From: Lysinibacillus louembei
GTDB taxonomy: Bacteria; Bacillota; Bacilli; Bacillales_A; Planococcaceae
DNA length: 64,000 bases
Assembly: GCF_033880585.1 (NCBI RefSeq)
Contig: NZ_CP137624.1
Location: 3,631,501-3,695,500, forward strand
Direction: 5' to 3'
The notes under the pieces are model-generated. The model saw only the letters and a list, made by a program, of their open reading frames with translations, was not told where the DNA came from and did not search any database. The stretch's first letter is position 1. Every line of letters starts with the position of its first letter. The position numbers were made by a program, and so were the translations under genes. Positions 1-8,500 of the stretch are shown here, piece by piece.

Positions 1-1
1 C

Positions 2-2152
2 CACAATGGTTTTTATTATAAGGAAAGCAAATATAAATACTTTACATCCAGTGCAGGACAAATTCGAACAAAAAAAATCGTGGCAATTCAAGAGGAACTA
101 TATAACACATATGAAAATGCGATAACATGTGGATTATCATTGAATCTAATTAATAGTAAAGGTGGAATCAATGCCAATAAATATCAGGCCTATTTAGCAT
201 TAGCTAACTCAGCCTCCGCTAAATGGACAAGATTTAATATTGACCGAATTGTTGTAGTAGATGATTTCTCCACTGAGGTAAAGGCTATCGTTGATTATAT
301 TGATAGCCAAACATTTGAAATTACAAGAAAACAAATGGATATTCCAATTGAACATATGGATGGCTGTGGCATTATGCTCCCTAGCGTCTCCAAAAAATCC
401 TTTATGTTTAGAATGCCTTGGATGAAAGGTTTACTAACACCCTTCGACTTCAAAAAATTCATTGAAGAAAAAAAGTGCAGCCCTAAAATCACGGATATTT
501 ATGGCAAGGAATACGATATTATCGCAGATAATATTAATATCATTTTGACAAAATCACAATTTAAAATGTGGAAGTTTTATGATTGTTGGGATGACTATAA
601 AAATCAATTTAAAAAATATCATTGTGAGGCTGCCAAATTAAACATTGAGGATATTGGTACGAAAGCAAGCATGAATTATCAAATGCTGCAAACATTAGTG
701 ACGATGACTGCTGAAGAGCTACAAAGCATTGCCGCTTCAACAGTTCACGACATTTCAATGCTAGGTAAAGACAAAAAAACGATGCTAAAAGTTTTAGGTG
801 CCGTTAAGGAAAATACTAATATGAACCATTTTCAAAAATCGCTGCTGCTCTATCCCGAGCTGCTGAGTGACCCCCATTGTAGAGAGGTGATTAAAAATAA
901 AAAACGCAAGCTTATTAAAGAGGCAAAGGCTGGTAAATTAAATATCAATGGCTATTATACTTTTATCATTCCTGATGTTTATGCTTTTTGTGAATGGCTA
1001 TTTTTAAAGGATGCGAATCCTAATGGCTTATTAAAATCAGATCAAGTATATTGCAATATTTTTAATAGTGGAGACCTAGATATTTTGCGTGCTCCTCACT
1101 TATATAAAGAGCATGCCATTCGCACTAACATAAAGGATACATCTATAGCGGAATGGTTTATAACAAAAGGCATTTATACAAGTGTGAAAGATGCTATTAG
1201 CAAAATTTTACAATTCGATAATGATGGCGATAAAAGCCTAGTTGTGCAAGATCCTACATTGATCGCTGTTGCTAAAAGAGAAATGCAGGACATTGTGCCT
1301 TTATACTATGAAATGCATAAAGCGGAAGATAAAATACTTGATAACAATACGATTTATCATGCATTAATAAGCGCTTATCAAGCGAATATCGGTATTATTA
1401 GTAATGACATCAGCAAAATTTGGAATTCCAAAAATCCAAATTTAGAAGCAATCAAATGGCTATGTATGTATAATAATTTTGTCATCGACTATGCAAAAAC
1501 TTTGTACTTACCGAAAAAGCCTGAAAATGTAGCAAATACGTTAAAGCTGTATGCAAAGGACAAGCTCCCCCACTTCTTTAAATATGCAAAGGATAAGGAG
1601 GACAATCAAGTATTGGCACTACTAGCAGAAAATACGAATAACCTTACAACCGTCAATAAATTGAATTTGCTTATTCCCAATAAGCCTATTCGCTTTCAAC
1701 ATACAGCTGGCATATTCGACTATAAAAATTTAATGAAGAACTCTTCTATTGAAGTAAACCAACAACTAATAGCAAAGTTCATCGAGATTAATAAAGAAAA
1801 GCATAAATATATGTCAAAAGATGAAATTGGTGACACAGGGTTTATTATCTATTTAAAGGAAGAATTATTAAAAATTGAATCAGATTTACATCATATAGCA
1901 GACCAGTTAGTAAAATATTTCTATGTAAAAAACTCAAGATTTAAAGAAACGATATGGAGCCTTGTTGGCGATATTATTTATCAAAACTTAGCCTATAATT
2001 TAAACGGGTCAGTGCAGTGCAATAATTGCCCAACTCGCTTTAAAGGAAAAAGCAACGAATTACTATGCCCACAATGTAAGGTTGAACACACTAGAAAATC
2101 TTGGCGAGAAGGTAAAAGAAAGCAGCGTGTCCTAAAAGCTAAAACGATATAA
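2..2152 (+). CDS. yonO: YonO-type single-chain phage RNA polymerase, 5' end outside window
   Basis: The frame is open to the left edge, and the first in-frame GTG (position 80) has no ribosome site, so the gene starts outside the window. The visible 717 codons carry DNDGD at 1217-1231. This is the DxDGD metal-binding signature shared by YonO of SP-beta, QDE-1-type and multisubunit RNA polymerases. Downstream of a second-barrel-like stretch containing APHLYKEHAIR, the last 40 residues hold a CxxC...CxxC zinc ribbon and a basic tail. YonO is about 900 residues, so roughly 190 are probably missing. The family makes RNA from phage late promoters as a single polypeptide. An HU gene follows, as yonN follows yonO in SP-beta. 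The family call rests on motif and context, not on an alignment. Confidence 0.85.
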   Translation, partial: HNGFYYKESKYKYFTSSAGQIRTKKIVAIQEELYNTYENAITCGLSLNLINSKGGINANKYQAYLALANSASAKWTRFNIDRIVVVDDFSTEVKAIVDYIDSQTFEITRKQMDIPIEHMDGCGIMLPSVSKKSFMFRMPWMKGLLTPFDFKKFIEEKKCSPKITDIYGKEYDIIADNINIILTKSQFKMWKFYDCWDDYKNQFKKYHCEAAKLNIEDIGTKASMNYQMLQTLVTMTAEELQSIAASTVHDISMLGKDKKTMLKVLGAVKENTNMNHFQKSLLLYPELLSDPHCREVIKNKKRKLIKEAKAGKLNINGYYTFIIPDVYAFCEWLFLKDANPNGLLKSDQVYCNIFNSGDLDILRAPHLYKEHAIRTNIKDTSIAEWFITKGIYTSVKDAISKILQFDNDGDKSLVVQDPTLIAVAKREMQDIVPLYYEMHKAEDKILDNNTIYHALISAYQANIGIISNDISKIWNSKNPNLEAIKWLCMYNNFVIDYAKTLYLPKKPENVANTLKLYAKDKLPHFFKYAKDKEDNQVLALLAENTNNLTTVNKLNLLIPNKPIRFQHTAGIFDYKNLMKNSSIEVNQQLIAKFIEINKEKHKYMSKDEIGDTGFIIYLKEELLKIESDLHHIADQLVKYFYVKNSRFKETIWSLVGDIIYQNLAYNLNGSVQCNNCPTRFKGKSNELLCPQCKVEHTRKSWREGKRKQRVLKAKTI

Positions 2153-2251
2153 TCGTTGCTATATAAGGCTTAACCAGCATCATATAGCTATAGCATAATC
2201 GATTTAAAGGCTCAACAAAGAGGTTATATTCACTTTTCTTGCGTAGTCTAC

Positions 2252-2280
2252 AAGGGAAGATAGCTTGTATCCCTCTTTTT
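2252..2280 (+). terminator. Possible terminator after the RNA polymerase gene
   Basis: An imperfect GGGA/TCCC hairpin is followed by CTTTTT about 100 bases after the polymerase stop codon. The stem is short and bulged, so this is only a candidate. It would separate the polymerase transcript from the HU gene. Confidence 0.35.
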
Positions 2281-2283
2281 AAA

Positions 2284-2301
2284 ATTAATTAAATATATTT
2301 T
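2284..2301 (+). promoter_or_regulatory. 18-bp element, copy 1, candidate YonO-type late promoter
   Basis: ATTAATTAAATATATTTT lies directly against the AAGGAG ribosome site of the HU gene. The same 18 bases occur at 2892-2909 before the tail operon, and I saw no other copy in the window. Copies before two separate units, with unrelated flanks, suggest a specific promoter. Assignment to the adjacent single-chain polymerase is inference. Confidence 0.55.
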
Positions 2302-2316
2302 AAGGAGAAGAAATAT

Positions 2317-2607
2317 ATGAACACAGTGCAATTAGCTAAAAACGTACAAGCTGCAATGGAACAAATAATCAATACAAAGCTTACTAACAATCAAGCACGT
2401 GCAATTATTAATAGCATTTTCAACACAATTGGAGATACAATCGCTTCTGGTGAAAAAGTATCTATTACTGGATTTGGCGATTTTACAAAAGCTGAGCGCA
2501 TAGCTCGCAAAGGCTGCAATCCACAAACAGGTGAAGAAATGATGATTCCTGCATTTTATGTAGCGAAATTTAAAGCTGCTAAAGCATTAAAGGAAAAAGT
2601 CAAATAA
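2317..2607 (+). CDS. HU-family DNA-binding protein (YonN-like)
   Basis: This 96-residue protein has the HU/IHF fold signature: helical N-terminus, then the FTKAERIARKGCNPQTGEE arm region and the AFYVAKFKAAKALKE C-terminal helix. HU bends and compacts DNA without sequence specificity. The ATG follows AAGGAGAAG at good spacing. It sits alone between copy 1 of the repeated element and a strong terminator, so it is probably transcribed on its own. SP-beta encodes an HU (YonN) right after YonO. The chromosome should carry its own hbs elsewhere, so this one is probably phage-specific. Confidence 0.92.
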   Translation: MNTVQLAKNVQAAMEQIINTKLTNNQARAIINSIFNTIGDTIASGEKVSITGFGDFTKAERIARKGCNPQTGEEMMIPAFYVAKFKAAKALKEKVK

Positions 2608-2610
2608 TCT

Positions 2611-2646
2611 AAAAATGCAAGAGGAAGCATCTCCTCCTGCATTTTT
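2611..2646 (+). terminator. Terminator of the HU gene
   Basis: AAAAATGCA and TGCATTTTT arms enclose a GAGGA/TCCTC stem and run into a T-rich tract directly after the HU stop codon. Confidence 0.8.
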
Positions 2647-2891
2647 ATTTTTTATGGAAAAAAATTGAGCTATGCTAAAATACGCTATAAAATGCTGTAA
2701 CGGTTAATGCCATAATAAACGAACACCATCTATTTTTTTACTGAAAATTCCCCCTCTTCTATAATAGTAAAAATTTTATGCTACTCCTATTGTTCAATTA
2801 ACCGACCGCCCATTTTATGGCGTATGTTAGGATACATCAATGACCATCTTGGTTTTAGTATCTGAAAAGGTGGACTATTTGTTCCATTTTT
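2647..2891. other. Non-coding gap where head genes would be expected
   Basis: No reading frame of useful length or RNA gene was recognised between the HU terminator and the second copy of the 18-bp element. In SP-beta the terminase, portal and capsid genes lie between the HU gene and the tail genes. Here that place holds only about 245 A+T-rich bases. Confidence 0.5.
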
Positions 2892-2909
2892 ATTAATTAA
2901 ATATATTTT
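2892..2909 (+). promoter_or_regulatory. 18-bp element, copy 2, candidate promoter of the tail operon
   Basis: It is identical over 18 bases to the copy before the HU gene and is followed within two bases by AGAAGGAGG. Every tail and lysis gene downstream is on the same strand. As in copy 1 the element abuts a ribosome site, so transcription would have to start inside or just beside it. Confidence 0.55.
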
Positions 2910-2945
2910 CAGAAGGAGGTTTACGTGTTGTGAAAACAAAATGAT

Positions 2946-2974
2946 AAAAATGCGCATGAGCATAGCACATTTTT
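2946..2974 (+). promoter_or_regulatory. Hairpin in the tail operon leader, possible attenuator
   Basis: AAAAATGCGC pairs with GCACATTTTT (one mismatch) around a short loop, followed by TATTTAG. It lies between the candidate promoter with its strong ribosome site and the first tail-operon gene. It could be a weak terminator, an attenuator or a scar. No function can be shown from sequence alone. Confidence 0.35.
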
Positions 2975-2999
2975 ATTTAGAAAAAAGGAGCTTTTATCA

Positions 3000-3086
3000 A
3001 TGCAAGTACACAAAATAAGGATTGATGTAAGTAGTCACATCAGCAAATTTTCTTCTAACAGCCCCATAGCAGGTATTCAAGTATGA
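3000..3086 (+). CDS. Small 28-residue protein at the head of the tail operon
   Basis: The ATG follows AAAAAAGGAG with nine bases of spacing, and the frame codes 28 residues (MQVHKIRIDVSS...). Its stop codon overlaps the next start as ATGA, implying translational coupling. No family is recognised. It may be a real small phage protein, a leader that sets translation of the next gene, or the remaining end of a larger gene lost when the head module disappeared. The good ribosome site and the coupling are the only support. Confidence 0.45.
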   Translation: MQVHKIRIDVSSHISKFSSNSPIAGIQV

Positions 3087-3826
3087 CCGTTTCAGATGTG
3101 TTTGGAAAACCTCGAAAATATAAAGGTTTAGACTTACATCCTATCAAAATGAGGGACTGTGAAGAATTCTATGATGTTGTACAATGCTTAATGCTGCCTA
3201 AAAATGCTACACAGGATATTAACATTTTAAGAATGTCTTATTTGCAATTTTTAATGTTAATTTCCACAAACGAATTAACTTTTCTTATTGATAAGCTAAT
3301 TCGATTATTAGAACTTGTTTTAAAAACTGATGATTTTCAATTTCATCTGAATGACAAAAATAAATTCGAAATCATCATAAAAAATGAAATCGTTATTCGT
3401 GAACGTGACTTCGATAAAATCAAAACAATGATTAGCGAACAAAATTTAGTCGACATCGACGATAACTTTATTCATCCAGAAGTCAAAAAGCAAATTGAAG
3501 ATGCTAAAGAATTTCTTCATAAACATGGCAATCAAACTGCTGGCATCGATCAACAAATTATTGCCTATCATTGCATGAGTAAACTCCCCTATTTTGAAAT
3601 TGCTGAATTGACAATCTACCAATTCCAAAAAGGCTTAACGCGATTTGACCATATTTTAGGCGCTGAAGCTATTTTAAATGCACGCTATTCTGGATTTGTT
3701 GAATTTAAAGAAAATACAACGCTTCCTCATTGGCTAGGTCATATTGAGGATGTACATAAAGATGATGGTATTAAGCTAAACGCTAAACAATTTATTGATA
3801 AAGCGAATCAAACTATTAATGGATAA
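3083..3826 (+). CDS. Phage tail-module protein, upstream of the major tail protein
   Basis: This 247-residue protein begins MTVSDVFGKPRKYKG, continues with the PIKM...EFYDVVQCL region, and has no signal peptide or membrane segment. Similar openings (a YKG motif, then an EFY...V...L stretch) occur in proteins encoded close to tail genes of Gram-positive phages. I cannot name its function; a tail assembly or chaperone-like role is possible from position. The start overlaps the stop of the 28-residue frame. Position directly before the major tail protein makes membership of the tail operon secure. Confidence 0.6.
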   Translation: MTVSDVFGKPRKYKGLDLHPIKMRDCEEFYDVVQCLMLPKNATQDINILRMSYLQFLMLISTNELTFLIDKLIRLLELVLKTDDFQFHLNDKNKFEIIIKNEIVIRERDFDKIKTMISEQNLVDIDDNFIHPEVKKQIEDAKEFLHKHGNQTAGIDQQIIAYHCMSKLPYFEIAELTIYQFQKGLTRFDHILGAEAILNARYSGFVEFKENTTLPHWLGHIEDVHKDDGIKLNAKQFIDKANQTING

Positions 3827-3858
3827 CGACATAACACCTATTTATTGGAGGAATTATA

Positions 3859-4863
3859 ATGACAAAAGAAAATGAATTTTTAGTATCCGTATCAGAAGTG
3901 AAATTTTTTGATCCACAAACAAATGATTTAATTTTAAATGGTAAAACAAAGCTCGATACATCAATGCAGCAGCAAGTACAATCACAAGTAATCAATGCAG
4001 GTAAAGGCAGCAAAGGTATTTATGAATATAACTACCAAAAAGAGCTTACTTTCACAGTAACAGAGGCTACTTTTGACTTAAAATATTTAGCGATGCAAAA
4101 CGGCACTGGTATTTTACGTGAATTAGGCGACTATTTCGCAGATGAATTTATTACATTAGATAGCACTGGGAAAGGTACGCTACCAAATACACCATTTGGC
4201 ACTGTTCACGTGCAAGCTGACAATGGTGAATATGTGCAAGTCGTTCCAAACGGCAATGAATTTACATACTCTGCATTAGCAAATAAAGAAGTTAACGTTG
4301 TTTATGCATACAAAGAAGTAATGGACACAATTAAAATTACAGGCGATGCATTCCCAAAAGCCGTGACAATGGTGATGAACGCAGATATTAACACACATAA
4401 CGGTAAAGTTGGAGAAATGCAAATTATCGTTCCACAATATAAACCAAACGGTGCATTAGAGTTATCAATGACAGCGGGTGGCGTTTCATCAACTCCAATG
4501 ACTGGTCGAGCATTAGCGGACCAAAAAGGCGTATATGCAATTGTCTCAGTGAAACGCTTTGACAATGACATAGTTCAAGTGCATAGCTTATATGTAGATA
4601 AGCCGGAGCTAACATTAGAAGCAGGCTTAACACCTGCCGATTCAGAGCAAGTGACGGTTTACGGTCAACGCGGAGGCTTATATGGCACAATTCAATTAGA
4701 TAACAGTGATTTAACATTTACTTCTGATAACGCTACGATTGCAGCAGTTGATACGAACGGCGTCATTACATTAGCAGCATCTGCAAATACAGGTGATGTT
4801 GTTATGGTGCGTGTAGCCGATGCAGCAGGTAACCGCGATACTGTAGAGGTTACTGTCATTTAA
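3859..4863 (+). CDS. Major tail (tube) protein with C-terminal Ig-like (BIG2) domain
   Basis: The gene has a strong ribosome site (TTGGAGGAATTATA) and encodes 334 residues. The first 240 or so are beta-rich, with phrases such as LNGKTKLDTS and GKVGEMQIIVPQYKPNG that fit tail tube proteins. The last 85 residues form a bacterial Ig-like repeat (LTFTSDNATIAAVDTNGVI), a decoration common on tube proteins. Tube subunits stack into the hollow tail. A terminator follows directly, so this highly used gene may be transcribed in excess over downstream genes. No sheath gene follows, which points to a non-contractile tail. Confidence 0.82.
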   Translation: MTKENEFLVSVSEVKFFDPQTNDLILNGKTKLDTSMQQQVQSQVINAGKGSKGIYEYNYQKELTFTVTEATFDLKYLAMQNGTGILRELGDYFADEFITLDSTGKGTLPNTPFGTVHVQADNGEYVQVVPNGNEFTYSALANKEVNVVYAYKEVMDTIKITGDAFPKAVTMVMNADINTHNGKVGEMQIIVPQYKPNGALELSMTAGGVSSTPMTGRALADQKGVYAIVSVKRFDNDIVQVHSLYVDKPELTLEAGLTPADSEQVTVYGQRGGLYGTIQLDNSDLTFTSDNATIAAVDTNGVITLAASANTGDVVMVRVADAAGNRDTVEVTVI

Positions 4864-4870
4864 TGACGTT

Positions 4871-4902
4871 ATAGAGTAGGGACACCCCCCTACTCTATTT
4901 TC
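4871..4902 (+). terminator. Terminator after the major tail protein gene
   Basis: ATAGAGTAGG and CCTACTCTAT form a perfect 10-bp stem around GACACCCC, followed by TTTTC. Partial read-through would give graded expression of the tail genes. Confidence 0.75.
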
Positions 4903-4994
4903 ATTCTAAATAATTGAACTGTTTTTCTAAGATTTTTAGAAAAAAACTTGAATTATTTATAAATAAATTTAACAAGAAAAGGGGCATTTTTATC

Positions 4995-5474
4995 ATGACA
5001 GCAAAACAAAATCCAATTGGCTTATCTTTTATTAATGAAAAAACAGAGGAATTAAACAAACAGAAAAAATTTTACTTTGACAAGGAAAAGGATGAATTTA
5101 TTTTCTATTACCCTACATTTAGCCAAAGCAAAAAAGATGAGCTATTTGTGGAACTAATCGAAACAATTGATGAGTATCAAAAAAAGAATATCGCATTTCT
5201 AGCAAACGATTTTGAATTAATTCGTTATACCGAATTTTTGATTTTCAAGCATTTCTCCTCATTGAAGGACGAGTTAGATGGCCAATCCTATGAAATTCAT
5301 AAAGAAACAGCCGACAAGATGTACGCCACTGGCTTACACCGCGTATTCAAGGAATTAATATTTGATGAGCAAGAAATCAATAAAGTTATTGAGCAATTGT
5401 ACAGCATTAGCGAGCTAGCAGAAAAAATGCTTGTAGAGTTCAATAAGCATAACGAGGAGCAAACAGCACAATAA
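4995..5474 (+). CDS. Tail assembly chaperone-like protein
   Basis: The ATG at 4995 is chosen because AAAAGGGGC precedes it at good spacing; upstream in-frame starts lack a ribosome site. The 159-residue acidic, helical protein sits between the major tail protein and the tape measure, the usual place of the tail assembly chaperone that coats the tape measure during assembly. No overlapping second frame typical of a gpG/gpGT frameshift was found. The hairpin at 5485-5515 ends the gene instead. The role is inferred from position and composition. Confidence 0.6.
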   Translation: MTAKQNPIGLSFINEKTEELNKQKKFYFDKEKDEFIFYYPTFSQSKKDELFVELIETIDEYQKKNIAFLANDFELIRYTEFLIFKHFSSLKDELDGQSYEIHKETADKMYATGLHRVFKELIFDEQEINKVIEQLYSISELAEKMLVEFNKHNEEQTAQ

Positions 5475-5484
5475 AAATCATGAA

Positions 5485-5515
5485 GACCTCGCACCAATGT
5501 GAGGTCTTTTTATTT
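5485..5515 (+). terminator. Terminator before the tape measure gene
   Basis: GACCTCGCA pairs with TGTGAGGTC (one G-T pair) around a four-base loop, then CTTTTTATTTT. Confidence 0.75.
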
Positions 5516-5598
5516 TGAAAAAATCTGTACTCCCCTGCTCAAAGTATGCTTTTTTCAGAATAAAAAATTCACTACATTTAATAAAGGAGTATGATACA

Positions 5599-8500
5599 GT
5601 GAGCCAAACGAATAAACCAATCGAGTTACTTTTAGCATTAAATGTAGCTGAAGGTACTTCTAAAAAAAACATTCAAACATACATCAACAAACTACAAAAG
5701 GATTTATCTATCAACCTTGAGCTTCAATATTCAATGGATAATAGCACAATTGAAGGCATATTAGATTCCATTCAAACTGCACTACAGGAACTTCCTCTTG
5801 ATTTAGTATCAGAATCGATTAGCTATGGTCTACAGGATACCTACGAGCAAGTTTTACAATTAGACGAAGCCCTTATGTCGTTAAATACGACCTGGTCAAC
5901 TTTAGCTTCACAATCAGTAGGGGGCTTGACTTTAACACAGGAGCTAGTGGTTCTTTCCCAAGAGATGCAGAAAGCTGCAGGTAGTTCAGAAAATTTGATT
6001 GATATAATGGGGTTTGCAGATTCTGGCTTTTCTCTTTTGGGAACCAATTTACTAAATACTTCTGAAGAAATGACCAAATTTATTAAAGATCAGCGAACCG
6101 TAACAACTGTCACATCTGCTGCAGATACCTCGACATCTGAATTAACTACTAGATTGACTGCTTTAGCTACAGCAGCTAATGTAGCCAAAGTCGCAATAAA
6201 AGGATTTGCGATTGCCACTGGTGCTGGATTAGCCTATGCTGCGGCAGGTTTTGTTATTGAAAAAGTAGTAGGTGCGGTTGTAGCCAAAATGGGCGAATCC
6301 AAAAGACAAGCTGAAGAAGTGGCAGCCGCAAATAAAGAGCTGCTGAATTCATACAGCCAAAATAAACAGCAAATTGACTCCTTAGTTTCCAAATATGGTG
6401 ACCTTAGTGACAAAATGAAGGAATCTAATCCTGACAATAATACAATTAAAGAATATCATGATATTCAAAATGAAATTGGAAAGCTCCTCCCCTCTCTTGC
6501 AACCGGTACAGATGAATATGGTAGAAAAATCGTGTCTAGTCATGAAGCAATCAAAATTAAGATTGATTTACTCAAAGAAGAATTAGAACTTGAAAGAGAA
6601 AAAGCTCGATTAGAAGAAGAAAGCGCTAGAAATGACAGAATAAAGGTGAATGAAAAGACATATGATGATTCTCGTTCTGAGATAAAGAGTGAACTTCAAC
6701 GTTTTGCGTTATTTAGTAATGATGGCCGAACGACTAGTAGTATAACATCAGAATATGTAATAGCACTTGTTGACGAAAAAGGAAACCCTATCTATGATTC
6801 CTTTGATGAACTAGGAGGTAAATTATTACCTGAGCTTGAATCAAAATTAAAACGTGCTAAACTACATGGAAGTCAAGAAGATATACATTATCTTGAAAAA
6901 ATGATTTTCGAAACTAAGAATCTCATTAAAGAATTAAACAATACAGAGATTCAAGCTAAAAGCTCTTCAGTAGCATTAAAAAGAGACTACATTAGTACAG
7001 TAGAAGATATTATTTCTAAAAATAACAGCTTCAATGATAATGCAAAGACTCTTTCACAAACACTTTCTGCTCAATTAATTAATGCTGCTAACATTGATGA
7101 TATAAAAGAATTGCGTTCAGCTCTTGAAGGATTGTTCTCTAATCCTGATGCTTCTTCCCTAGTTAATGGTATAGATAATGAATTCAATAGGTTAAAAAAT
7201 TCTACTGGTGATAATTTTGATTCTGTTGCTAATAGTGTAAAATCTAATGTTTCATCATTCAGCAGTGAGCTAAGCAAATTAGGATTAACTCAAGAAGAAG
7301 TTGCGGTAATTACAAATGCTTTAAATTCTAAAGTATTAAATGCAATTAATTATTTTGCTCAATTCAAGGATGTTGCTAACACTACTGGAAAAACAGTTGG
7401 ACAAGTCGCTATTGATATGAATGGATTACCAGAAGGTATTGACGAAACAAGTGAGTCCGTAGATAACCTTGCTACCAAAATGCATAAGTTCAAAGATGTT
7501 GCAGAAAAGATGGCAGGTGTCTCTAGTTCATATGTAGAGAGTTTGAATGACCTTCTATTTAAATATGACATGTTAACAAATCAACTCTCCTCTTACACTC
7601 AACAGCAACTTCAAGACATCTATAATAAAAAAGAATTATCAGCAGAAGAACAGTACGTGAAGAGTGTCTTAGAGGAACGTTTAAGTGTCATGAAGGAGTT
7701 ATCTTCTGTCTACCCTGACCTATTAGGTAAAGATGATACAGCTATTGCACTTTCAGATGAAAAGCGAGCAGCAATTGAAAAAGAAAACAAAGCTAATGAA
7801 GTTTTACTGAAAGCTTATCAGTTGGCTCGTGATGGAAAATTAACATATGAGCAAGAAATGACTTTAGCTGCTGCTGAAGAATCACGAAATCGTATTTCCT
7901 ATTTAGAAGCTGAAATTATCGCTTTAGAACTTCTTCTAATGTCCTATAATGGAATGTCTAATTCTATGCAAAGCGCCGTAGATGCAGGCGCATTGACTAT
8001 GGATGATGAAATGTCTAACTTAAAATCTTGGATGGATAAAAATTCTAGTGCTGATGTATCCAGACTCCAAGAACTACGAACAAGTATGGCAGAGCTTAAA
8101 TCTACATTTGATGGCAATATTAAATCTATCTCAGGCTATTCAGATGCAGTAGAAAAATCAGAGAAATCAACTTCCAAATCTAATTCATCTACCAAAGAAT
8201 CTATCTATATTACAGACGAATATGCTGAAGCCATTCGTAATTTAAACACACTTATTCAACAACAAGAGGCACTTAGAAAAGATTTACCCAAACATTCCGA
8301 AGCATATCGCCAATCTTTACAAACTCAAATTAAATTAGAACAAGAAAAACTGGCTCTTCAAGAAAAACAAGCACAGGCCTTGGAGCGGCAAATTGCTACA
8401 GGTCAAATTAAACAAACTGGTAATGTAACTGTCGATTCTTCCTCTACAACACCTCAAAAGCTAAATGGATGGAATGGTCGAATTACAAGTCAGTATGGTA

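Noticed and set aside
4871-5515. Riboswitches between the early tail genes
   Set aside because: The hairpins are simple stem-loops followed by T runs after stop codons; they are terminators.
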